Assembly (NCBI GenBank): GCA_002081555.1
Contig: MZNV01002704.1
Location: 48,116 to 112,115, forward strand
Reading direction: 5' to 3'
Origin: Protostelium mycophagum
Taxonomy: Eukaryota > Evosea > Variosea > Protosteliida > Protosteliaceae
DNA: 64,000 nucleotides
The position numbers and the translations under genes are program-made. The first letter of the stretch is position 1. Each line of letters opens with the position of its first letter. Under the pieces are notes generated by a model that saw nothing but the letters and a program-made list of their open reading frames with translations, did not search any database and was not told the origin of the DNA. Below are positions 11,410-23,300 of the stretch, in pieces.

Positions 11410-13629
11410 ATGAAAGCCGGAAAGAAGAGACCATTCCCTTCATGGGGACAAGGATCAGAACAAGTGATGAGAGGATTTCCAGAAAAGGTGTGATATGACG
11501 TCCTCTTTCACGATTAATTCCTTCACGTTGCCTCAAATACTATCTTAAATGATAGGTAATAATTATACAGTGTCAAATCATCAGAAATCATCGCTCAACT
11601 TTTGATGTTGTTCTTGATTTTGATTCATCGAAAATGATTGATTTTACAAATAAGAGGTTGTGTAAATACGACTAATGATCTTCAGATTGAAAGAATCATA
11701 CCCGAATCTTCTCTCTTCACAGAGCTGCAACAATTTGAAAAGTCCTTAGATGCCACCCTTTCGGCGAGACGTTTGGACATATTCGAGTTCTTAAGACCAA
11801 GGACACTCAGAGTGAGTGGAATCCTTTATATTTATTTGTTTACCGGACATCCAATTGAGCCTGAATTAATAATCATCAATAAATCCTGTTAATGTTGACG
11901 TCTATCACTAATATGAGCAGACACCGTATACATTACGTCTTTGTCTCTCTGTATCTTTCCAAAACCAAGAAGCCACATATCATGCCGACCCAACGTCATC
12001 CAATAATTTAGAGCACAAACCTTCTTGGATACTCAGGCTAGAAGGGAATTTGATCGAGCCGGTATTATTTCCCGCCGATTTCATGATTTGAATTTTGAAC
12101 TGAAGAATGACAGTTGAGATGGGGTGGAGCGGCGAGAAAATTCACCTCTTTTTTCAAGAGAATTTTCGTGCAATTTGATTCTGAGATGTACCCTGACGCT
12201 GATACTATTGAAGTAAGTCCAATGTTTATTTATTATTCGCGCCAAAAATTTTTGTACTGGCCCATCATATGGCAAAATTGAACATCCAACCGTTTTTAAC
12301 CGTTATCACAACAAAATTTAAAAATTAAATTGATCAGTGGCAACGCACCGGCACCACGCAAGACACGGACTGCTTTGACATAAAAAAGACAGGTAATTTT
12401 TTTTGAAAAAAATTTATTCAGATGGAAACAGGAAGCGAAGATACCGAAGTGAAATTAATCATCGATCTACAACACCAACCACAGCAGTTCAGGCTCTCCG
12501 CCGCATTACAAAAATTATTGCCTCTACAGACCGCAGAAAGATCTCGCGTCATTGTAGAATTGTGGCAATACGTAAAGGTGGGACAGAAATTTCCGCGAAA
12601 ATTCACGTTTTTAAAACGATTAAAAAACCGTGTCATTATGGTATGTTGCGGCTTTGCCGCAAACCTCAAAATCTGTCCAAAACTCCATTCTGCGGGAAAT
12701 AAAAATGGATCCCAAAAGATGGAGCCACAGTCAAGCGCCAGATCTTGACTGTTTTTACAGAGCAAAGGACTGCAAGATGCGGTCGACAAAAAGATGATCA
12801 ACTGTGACGCTGTGTTTCGGGAGGTAAGCGGTTTCACCATGGTGATGAGCCACACCATTTTTGCTTCTTGTGTGGCCACCACATAATCAAAGATTGAAGA
12901 GTACAGATATTCGCTTGTGACAAGATCCACTACAACCAGATCCCCACATTGATCCAACAACATCTCAGTCCTGCAGATCCCATCACGATCCAATTTCCCA
13001 TAAGGTGAATTTTCGCGGAGATTTCGAATTTTCGCTGAAATTTCGCAGACCTTCCAGTATCACGGAAGAGCAAGACATGTACTATGACATACCCATCTTC
13101 TTAGAAGAAACGATGGAGGAATCTCAAAATATGAGGATGTTTATGCACCAGATGGGCATCGTCGATAACCAAGTGAGTACAAAGTTTTTTGGCGGGAAAA
13201 AGTCACCGTGATTGTTCACTGAAGACCGCGGTCACTCCCGTGATGACAGACGTGAAGTGGATAATCGCTGAAAAGTATGCAGATCGGCTTGATTATATCT
13301 CAGATCAATATACACAGACAGAAAATGGAGTACATGCTACAATTCGTAGAAGATCCAGTCCGGTTCATCAACAGGATGGTCTCTTCGCATATCCATGACA
13401 CCAAGGTGACATTTTGATGTTCTGTACAGTTTGAGACACGGATATTGATGTAATTTACTTTTGATTTACATCGTTGTAGATGCGTGGCAGCCAAGAGGAA
13501 CAAGACGAAGAGCAACAGAGACATGCAGACTTTTATTACCAACCCTTTGTGGGTGATGCCGTGAACAATCTGATGAACTCAAACATCATCGCGACGCAAG
13601 ACAAGCCAGAGAATGATGGGCCATCATGA
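11410..13629 (+). CDS. SMARCD: SWI/SNF subunit BAF60 (SMARCD, SWIB domain)
   Basis: This is an accessory subunit of SWI/SNF chromatin remodellers that links them to transcription factors. The start at 11410 gives MKAGKKRPFPSWGQ. Exon 2 has RIIPESSLFTELQQFEKSLD, matching the family's RIMPES region. Next come PSWILRLEGNLIE, the SWIB core QPQQFRLSAALQKLLPL and ERSRVIVELWQYVK (12470-12575), then FACDKIHYNQIPTLIQQHL and the C-terminal EYMLQFVEDPVRFINRMVSS and FYYQPFVGDAV. The order and spacing match BAF60 throughout. Introns include one of about 195 nt after exon 1, a 44-nt one at 13005-13048 ending GAAATTTCGCAG, and one ending CATCGTTGTAG at 13479. The stop is directly followed by AATAAA. It is divergent from the BRCT gene. 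Confidence 0.92.
12646..12662. repeat. GCGGC-type hairpin repeat
   Basis: TTGCGGCTTTGCCGCAA, arms of 7, in an intron of SMARCD. One of at least nine in the window. Confidence 0.7.
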
Positions 13630-13749
13630 ATAAATATAGACCACGTGATTCATGATGAGAACACCTCAATGTCCCGGAAGCTGTTGGTTCACGTCGCGGT
13701 TGCTGTAACTCTTCGCGCCATGACCGCCTCAGACAGTCTTTGAAGCATC

Positions 13750-14289
13750 ATTTTGATATGGGCGTGAATGATGATCGATCTCTGCGCTCCAAAATCGATG
13801 TGTTCGAGAATTTCCTCCTTCCAGAAGTACGCTTACGCGGTAGAAATGCCAATATTGTGCCAGGATTCCCGATACATTGTAGTTCTTCGCGGTACAGCAA
13901 GCGGCGGCTTGTTGCATCAGTTGATCACCGCCTTCGTATCCATGTTGCCATAGGGGATTGTTCAATTCAAGATTCCATCAACGACCACACTTGAACTAAA
14001 TATTGATATTTTTAGGTGAAGAATCATGAACAAGCAGCATGTCGTGCGGCCATAGAATGCGCCGAACAACTTCAGTTCAAACAGCTGAACAAAAGATGGA
14101 AAAAGCTGTAGGACATCGAGATACAGCATCGAGTGGGCATCAACTCCGGTAACATCGGTAGCAGAAGATACAGATGATTCTGAGAGATTTTTTTCTTGTG
14201 ATGGTGCATCACTTCATCTACAACAGCGAATACAACGAGCCATGGAGACACCAGGAAATTGGGACTTCGTGGAGGTGCTGCCGAAATAA
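13750..14289 (+). pseudogene. Decayed class III cyclase fragment
   Basis: A stretch at 14020-14150 translates as CRAAIECAEQLQFKQLNKRW, closely matching the cyclase at 60.6-63.3 kb. The frame then hits TAG where that gene has TAT (KKL-stop-DIEIQHRVGINSG). Upstream, VDHRLRIHVAIGDCSI resembles the cyclase GVVDKYIGDC block, with stops around it. Downstream at 14240-14289, ETPGNWDFVEVLPK-stop matches the family's C-terminal GNWDPVEILAK, so the region between is deleted. The copy is on the plus strand, opposite to the intact family members 46 kb away. I read it as a truncated, stop-ridden pseudogene; a spliced short gene is possible but unlikely. Confidence 0.65.
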
Positions 14290-14351
14290 TTGAATTGGAA
14301 AACAACGGGGCCATATAAATTTTGAGGAGTTACACTTGATTCTTTATTGCC

Positions 14352-17300
14352 CTATGTCTTTTGTAGATAGCCGTATATTGGCGCCAAGTTTTTGAGCAAG
14401 ATGGTTCTGAATTGCTTCAAGTCGGTGGGTGTCACGCTGTCGAACAACGTCTCTATCTCGTCGAAGAAATCGTCGAAGGCGTGGTATTGAGGTTCCTTTC
14501 TAAGGGCCAGTAATTTAGCCAACTGCCACGATTCAGTTTCGTCTTTACAATGTTGTAGATGGTCGAAAAGTTATTGAAATACCTGGTTGTCGAAGCGCTT
14601 ATCGGCGTCACGGTCGAAGTTCATAGATTCTTCAAAACTGACGTTTTTCATTTGAAAATTCAAATCGTTTTTCAAATTTGCGACCGTTTTTTCGATGATC
14701 AGCATGGTCGCTCTGGCAGCTAAATCCAAGGCGGGAATCTGTGAGTTTTCAGTGAGTTTTCAGGATATGTTATGTTTTGTCGTGACGTCTTACCCTGATT
14801 TTTGCGACACTCAAGAGTGATTTGATGGGGTTCATTCTCGCAATGTCGCTGAGTCCCTCCATAAATGTCGACAACTAATTTACATCAGTCATTTCCGTCT
14901 ACATTTTCGGGAATGAAAAAAAGAGTCGGGGGGAAGTATCGAACCTGCGATGCCGTGGCCTCATCGAATCGCCATTTCCCATCTTGTACACTCTGTGCCA
15001 CAAAGAGCCATAATGCAAGGACATCCATCTCATGATGTTGAGATTGTGCGGGTTCAAACAAGGTTATCTCTTTCAGACATATCGAGGTGAAGTCTGTCCA
15101 TTCGCTGCCACTCAAGTTGCGTCTTGCCGATTGCATGGCAACAAGCATTGTCAGTGCCGCTCCCGCTTCTCTACAATCCTGTAGACGAGTCAAAATTGTG
15201 TGTCTGAACGAGAAAATTTCTGGAATTAAACCAGAAAAGTCATCGGATTTTCATCGAAATTTCACCTGGATAAAAGTAGCAGAGGAAATTCCGGGGGGAT
15301 TCTGAAAGTTTGCCGTCAGAAGAGAAGTGGCATTACCGCTGTAGCCCTCAAAATTGTTGTAGAAGGACCGTAATATCTCTTCGTACAGGGAGATAAGTTC
15401 CGTTGTAGATTCAACAGCTTGAGGTCCTATATTTAGACTCTCTAGGGCCATCTTTGGTGACAGCGAAGCTATGAAATTTCAGTAAGATTTCAAGGGATGT
15501 CAGCTGATCTACAACGAGACATACCTGCAAATTGCAAGATTATTCCGCTCAATTTCGAGGCAAATCCGCGGAAATTTGGGGATCCACTCTGAATATTCTG
15601 AATTTCATCATTGAAGAATACGTATTCTCTGCGAAATTTCAATAACTCCGGCTCCGGCCATCTTTCGACGAAATTTAGGCACGAAAAGACGGCGATGAGG
15701 CACTGCGGCAAAACTCCGGCCTCCTCTACACATGATCTTGTGATCGGGATGATGATCGATGACAGAATGTGCAATGTGTCATTGTAAGGGAGATGCCTGT
15801 ACTCTGTTAGATCTACACCGTTGTAGAGGATATCTACCATATTGCGGCGGGAAAATCCTTCGAACAGAGTGACACGAATAAAACAGTCCTGGCCTCACTG
15901 ATGACCACCCCCTTGATGGGTGGTGAAGACATCTCCATCGCGATGTCATGGAGAAGCTCACAGCTCTATAAATAGACTCAGTTGAACTCGTTGTAGATGA
16001 GAAACTCACGTGGATGATGGCGCGGCTGGGGTCGAGGTCGCAACCTGCACCCCTGATGGTGTTGTAGAGGGTCCTTCCTGAAAAAAATTCCAAGAAAATT
16101 CCGGGGGTAACTTTCCCCCATGGGAATAATCTTGACACCCCTTCAGCACCTAAATATGTCAGTCTACAACCAGACATAAAATTCACTTGTAAATTATTCA
16201 TTCATTTTGTATGTTTCTAGACTACAGAATTTCTGTTGCTCTGCCACAGGATTCCACTCAATTGGGAAAATCGGAATCCGGAGTCCGAGTCCGAGTCCGA
16301 CAGAACAAATCGGAATTAAATGTTTAGAAGCAAGAGGATTCACCTGTGACTTGATTCCTGAGAGTTGTAGATATGGCTTCTGGAGCCGCTAAATCGACCA
16401 GAATGAACAATTGCAAGAATCTGTAGGCCGCTTGGTCCGAATCTACGGCAGATTTTGACACATCTGACATGTCCAGATCTAAGAGATCTTGGTCTTTGAC
16501 GTTCTTCAGCGATGAGAAGTATTTCTGCCAGTTGAGTTGTGTGAAGATCGTTGATATGGTGATGGGATCGTGGAATAATTGTTTTCTCATCGTCTACAAT
16601 GAGTCAGTTTTGTGTACAGAGTGTCGACAAGGAGGAATGTCGACAATGATAAGATGATGTATGACTACAGAAACCATAATTATTCGAATTTTTTTTGCAT
16701 CAGTGAAATTTCAGGATGAATTTCAGAGATTTTTCATCGAAATTTCATGACAACAGAAAAACAACAAAAACTAAACCAGAAATTACCCTCAAAGCACCAG
16801 GATCTCTGTAGTGGAAGGAGGCAGAGCTCCATGGCAACCTCTCAAACCAACTTCTAAATACGGCAGCTGTCACTCTGGCCTGTCTTCTGCTCCTCAGTTT
16901 CTCTAGGGCGGGAACGATCTGCAACCTGTAAAAGGCCCATAATCTGTCGACAAGTTGTGGAGACACGGAGGCCACCAGATCTGTGATCAGATCTCCCACA
17001 GACCCGATTGGAGATATCATGTCTTCGATCTGAGATGTCATAAGTCTTGGGTCTCGTTAGAGCAATTGTTGAGTTGTAGATGGTCACATTTTCCCCAGAG
17101 AAATATTCTAAATAAATGCGTGAAAAATGCTAAAAATAACCTCAGGAGCGACAGAGCACTTGACACATGCGGCGAAAAATGACTCGATCTCGTTCCAAAT
17201 AGGGCTGTCAGGGAATATAAATCCAGGTGCCGCAGACATCTCCGCCATGGACGCGTTCTCGTCTACAATTCTGGTGACAATGGAGGGGGTGTCCAATAAT

Positions 17301-20300
17301 ATGTGTCGAGCTATCTCTACAATGCCTATTTCTGTCAATGGATTTTGTGCTGATCAATCTCTCAAGAATTTTCGTTGACTTTTATTGTCTTAAAGAGAGA
17401 AAATTCAAATAAATGATATGGTCTCGTTGTAGATGGACTCACTCGGGATATAAATGGCTGGCATGGGCAGATGAGATGTCAAGATTCCCAGAATCCTCCT
17501 CGCAACATTTTCGTTTAATTCCGAGAAGTTGATGGTATTTAAGAGGTATTGCCAAGACTCTGCAGGTCCTCTCGCTTCAGAACATGATATCACAATGTTA
17601 ATCACATCCTCCAAATGCGCGGGAAAATCTTTCTGCGAGATTTCAACGAATTTTCGAGCAGAATTTCTGATTGTAGATGGGTTGTACTTACGGCCATGAG
17701 GGTCGAGATCACTGTGGATGAGATCTTGCTGAGCGCGGGGCGTGTCAAATATGTTGGAAGATCTGTCTTTAATTGTTGTACTTGTTCCAGAGTCAGGCTG
17801 TCTCTCAACTGTAATTTCAAATCAATTTCTCGCTCTACAACATGACATCATATCTCCATCTTATGTTCAAATATCGTGATGTCATATTGAAAGGAGAATG
17901 GATCGTTGTAGAGGGGTATTTACCCGAGGCAAAACTTCAGCGACTTGGAATCTTTCGGATAATTTCATCTCTTGATCTGGCTCCAAAGTACACAGCCCAG
18001 ATGATAAAATGCTCAGCATCTCCAAATACCTAAAGTTTCTCAGAAATTTCGAGGAAATTTCGTATACGTACTTGTGGGGACGTGTCTGTTCGAAGATGGC
18101 GGGGTTAAGGCAGCTCATGATGAGTTGTAGATTGGACAATGCAGCAGCATTTCCGGAAGTCAATAACAGCAATAAAAATTGTTCTTGCACCTCCTCGTTT
18201 TCTTCAAACTGTCAGAATTTCCTCGAAATTTCCGCGAAAACTACCTCTTATAAAGGCCCTTCCAAGCTCGTGCGCGGTGGCGGAAATTGTTTCGCTGATG
18301 GGCACAGACGGTATATTTCCATTTAACACCAACAATGCCAGAGAAAAGAATAAATCCACCCCGATCTTGTCGTATCCACTCTACAACGGTCATTTTTCCC
18401 GCCAAATTTTTTTTGAAAATTCGGGTGGAAAACTCTGGGAAAATTCACCTTGAGAATGCTCTTGATGATGTATTTCAAGACGGTCAGGTTTTTGGCAAGA
18501 GACTTTGCGATTTTGAACAGGAGTCCGAATTGTTGGCTGAAAGTGCGTCTGTTGTTCTCCAGGTCTGACTTTATGGTGGGTGATCCATCCTTGATATCGT
18601 TTCCATCGCAACGCACTGGACCCGGGCGTTTACAATGGGGTCCGAGGTGGCACGGGACGATCACTTGAGATTTCAGAGAAGTTTCATTCAACATGTAGAA
18701 TTTAAAAAAATGCCAGGGGGAGGGATTGAAGTGGTTACCTTGTGTCACACGTAATTCGTTTCGGTACAGTCCTCTGATCAAACTTAAAAACTGTTTGTCC
18801 AAGTCCTATTTCTTTTCAACACATTTTCACATAAAATTCCTCGAAATTTCACCAGTAAATTCGCGGAAACGATATGGTAATCTTCCAACTCTCTTCTGAG
18901 GTGATCTACAACGGGCAAAACGTGCTGATTGCGATCTGCGGAATTTTCCCTCATGATGAGACTCTCCAACTGTGGCACTTGCTCCATGGTTCTGCTGACC
19001 TGCCAAAATGTCACATTTTTACATCTACACGGTTGTAGATCGTCGAATCTATGTACAAACCTCATTGAGGAAATTAGCAAAGGATTGAAAACTGGCGGAA
19101 TTGCGGTCGGGGGGAGACAGTGGTAATGGCAGTAAGGATTTGATATCTACAACACTATCTCTGATGATCTCCGTCTACAACTCGTCAGAATCTCCGAAAT
19201 TTCCGGGAAATTACCGAGTCGGCGACCTCCGTCCCCTCCCTCCCGGTGTCGACATCCCTCCCACCCCTTTCAGTTTCCCGCCCTGCCTCACTACCCACGT
19301 CGTAGGCCGGGGGATAAACTTTTACCATATGTTGGAATAACTCCAGACTCTGGGCCGTAAGTTCATCTGCCCTCTCCTCCTCGTTGTAGTTGCTCGGAAA
19401 ATTAAACAATTTTCCTTCGGTGCGACCTGGTGCGATCAATTTTTGGCGAGTTGTAGACGGTCAGAAAACTCACCGAAAATCACGTCACGTGACCAAGTGG
19501 TGAATGAATAATAGATCCGGTAAATTCGGGCGAAATTTGGGTTAGATTGAGCGAGGGAAGTGAATGTCCTTGCCAATTGTTCTTTTGTACCAGCATCTAA
19601 TATTTTACTCGCTGACGTCATCAGAATCTTCGCACTACAACTCGCCAAATTTTTTGGCGGGAAAATCTCTCACCTAGATTCGGGTTGTGATCGATGGCCT
19701 CAAAATAGAGGATGAAAAACTGTTCCCAGAACAATAATGCCAGGAGACTGTCCTTGGTATTCAAGGCGAGGTCCTTCGCGATCACCACCCTGTCATGAGA
19801 TTCAATATCGTAAAGTCGTTGTAGATGGACCGAGTTTCTATATTTAGATCTTATGTCGGCATATATCAAACAAAAAATTCGGGTGATCATTTCACCAAAC
19901 ACCGTTGTAGATCCACAAATTCTCCTAGACAACACATCTTATTCGCGGCAGAGCCGCGTCCAAATATCTCCGAAATTCCCTCGAAATTTCACCTGGAATT
20001 CTTCGCGTTCTTCCCGAAGGCATTCGCAAACACCGCGGAAGACTCTGCAGGATAAGCTGGAGAGATTGTCTGCAACCCTGCATAGGACACCCAGACATTA
20101 CCCTCGCTCAACATTTTTTCCAAGTCTTTTCTGCCGAGATTTTTGGTGTGCAGATGGTTGACTGCCGGCTGGATGGACTCTTCGGAGCAAAAGAGCGAGC
20201 GTAATAATATGTCGAGGAGTTGGACGAGGGGGGGGTGGGAGGGGACCTGGGGGGGTCAGGATTTTTGGCGGGAAAAAATGGCGGGAACTTACTCCGCTGG

Positions 20301-23300
20301 AGAGGACGAGGAGCCAGAGTTGGGTCCATTTATCGTGATCTTTCTTCTTGTTCATTGTTGCGGTCATGACACGCCCCATCACCTCAAAAGCCACCTGAAA
20401 TTTCATCAATTTTTCACCGAAATTTCCTCCATCTGTCGACGAAATTTCCTCGATTTTTCCTCGCTTGTTTTCAAAAAATCAAACGAAAATGAGAGTTGAA
20501 TTTGATCGTTGTAGACAGACCTCGTTCTTCTTCCCTGGGCCTACTAATTTGGAAACAGAATCTAAAAATTGATCTCCGACAGATGTGGCATTCGTTGTAC
20601 GCAAAACCTCCGCGAAGGTCTTACTCACAAGCGGCGCATATTGTACCGAGCAGTGCTGTTTGTGTCAGAATTTTCTTTGAAATTTCCCAACCATTTCCCG
20701 GATTTTTCACGGATTCCAATATTTCTCAATACTTCTCTTGACGAAAAATAAAAACATTTAAAAATATTCATAAAAAATTAAAATAATAAAATATTATAAT
20801 CTTTTAAAATATTTAAATATATCTAGAAACGTGAAGAATCACCTTGAAAAGTGAAAATACTCTGAACACGAGATGAGATGCTAGGTCGGGGAATGGCTCT
20901 ACCGTGGTCAGTTGAATGAGCACAAACTCCAATTTTTCAAAGAATGAAATCTGCTGGAGCCAGTTGTTGTCTCTATGTGTGTTCTTTTGGATATCGTCTT
21001 TCAATAATGACATCGCGAGTTGTACCTGAAATTTCAGTCGATTTTCCGTGAATTTTCATGCAATTTTGATGGGTAGAAAATTCTCTGGGAATTTCAAAAA
21101 TTTCAAGGAAATGAATTAATGGAAAAAATGATTATAATGGGGAATTACACACTTGTAGAAGGATGAGGAATTTGTTGAATGGTGGTACATTGGGAGGAGG
21201 GGGTGTTGTCAAGGTAACAGGTAATTGCAATATTGATGCCGCGAATTTCTTGTCTAAAGGCACTACAACACTCAACATTTTCCACTTGCAATTTTGAAAA
21301 TACAATATCAAAATACCCAATAAAATTTCAAAATAAATCACAATAAATATACCAAGATTCCACAAAAATCCAGAAAAAAAACTCACATTTGACCAAGTTC
21401 CAGCCGATTTTTGGGTCCAACATGACATTCCACAGGTTATGGTCATTCATGTCGGCATTTTTGCTCGCCAATAAGATCACGCTGAGCGCGGTCCTGTCGT
21501 TGTAGTCGGTCTTGTGCAGGTCCATCATCTGTAAGAGTCGGAGACCCACCCTCAACTCCTCGACCCGGAGGGGAGGGGTGACGGAGGCGGGGGGTGATCG
21601 GAGGTAGTGATTAAACCAGAGGTCTTCTCTGGAATATCTCATATTCCGTTCGTCCATCTGTGTTTTTGAGATTTTACATCGTTGTAGAAGGACGATCATT
21701 TTCACTCTCAGGTATGGATTTCTCTGCACCAAAATATTTTTCAATTGAAAATTTTGACAAATCACAAAAAATAAACTCCGAGTGTTAAAAATGCAAACAA
21801 CAGAAGTATCTATCTTTTACATCTTGTATCTCTTCGTTCTTTAGATATGCGAACTCGTGTCAATGCGTTGCAACTTTGCAAAAAAAATTCTGGCGCCAGA
21901 ATTCCAAAATGAAAAAAAATTTACCACGGGGAATGTCTTCCTGGAAAGGAAGAAGGACATCCAGTTGAGGCTTGCGAGGTCTGGAGCCCATCCTTTGAAA
22001 TTCGAGAAGAAGATCATCGTTTGGCCGAAATCGATGAGGGAGATATTACCTCCTATCATCTGCACGATAGAGGATAATAAGTTGGGCTGGTACCCCACCA
22101 CTTGTACCAACTACAACGAGTCAATTTTTTTTGTTTGTAAATCCACAAAATTTTCGAAAACTTCGCGGAATTCTTAACTGAAAAATCACAAAAATAAAAA
22201 ACATCGAAAGTTCCAAGAAATTTCTCAGAATCCTCCCAAAATGACACATTTTCGCAGATAAAATCAGACCTGATGTCCCGCCTCCTTCGCCAGATGTGGC
22301 AACAGCTCCAGTACTTCTCTATCTATACTCCTGCCGCTCTCCTCAATCATCCTGGATCCGTGTCTCTCCGATACCATTGCAAGCCAGAATAATTCCCCGA
22401 CAATAGTGAGGATCAGGGGGTGTTCGTTCCTGTCACAAGCGATGCGCCCATACTTGCGAAGGAGTTCTGGGAATCTGTGAGAAAACTCGAAGAGAATTCG
22501 GGGTGAACTGTGACAGAGAAAAGATTTGATTTTCGATTTGTGAATGGATCGGCGATTGTTTTTCGCTGAGCAGATTATATTTTCAAGTTGAATCCAATTT
22601 TTATCGGATTTTTTATTTCAAAACGGCCAGATTTTTATGCGTAAACGCATTCATCAAAATCACATAAAAATCTTGTGTCAATCTACAACACTCTTTGTGA
22701 ATGTACCAGTAATTTTCTGAGGAGATTGATTTCCAAGTTGAATTTTAAAATTCAAAACGGCCACATTTTTATACGTAAACGCACTCATCAAAATCACATG
22801 AAATTCTCTGTCCATCTACAACACTCACCTAAAAGCGGGAAATTGGAGCGGTCTCCCATCTCCGTGATATCTTTATGCACCTTGGGTGTCCTTCTCAGAT
22901 GCTCCGCAGTGAGAAGTGTACACAAGAAGATGACTCTGTGAGGTTGTTTCTGTTCTTCAGACACGGATAAATAATCGGATATTTTCTGGAATGGGGCGTG
23001 GTATGTGGTCATAAGTCAAGGAATCTTCGATGAAATTTCTGAAGAATTGGATACTTTCTCTTTTCGAAGAAGATATAAATAAAAAATGGATCATCTACAA
23101 CGAAATAAAGGATATAATTCGAAGAATATTCTGGAGATGTTCTGGGAACCAATCGATTTCCAGGGAAAATGAACGTAAAGAGGTGATGCGATGATGGACG
23201 CTGGCCATTGTGATCTGAGCAATAACATGAAGCATCTCATCACTTGTGTCTCGAAAGTAAGTCCCACCAGCTGCACCAGGTCAGTCAGTTTCATCGCTAT

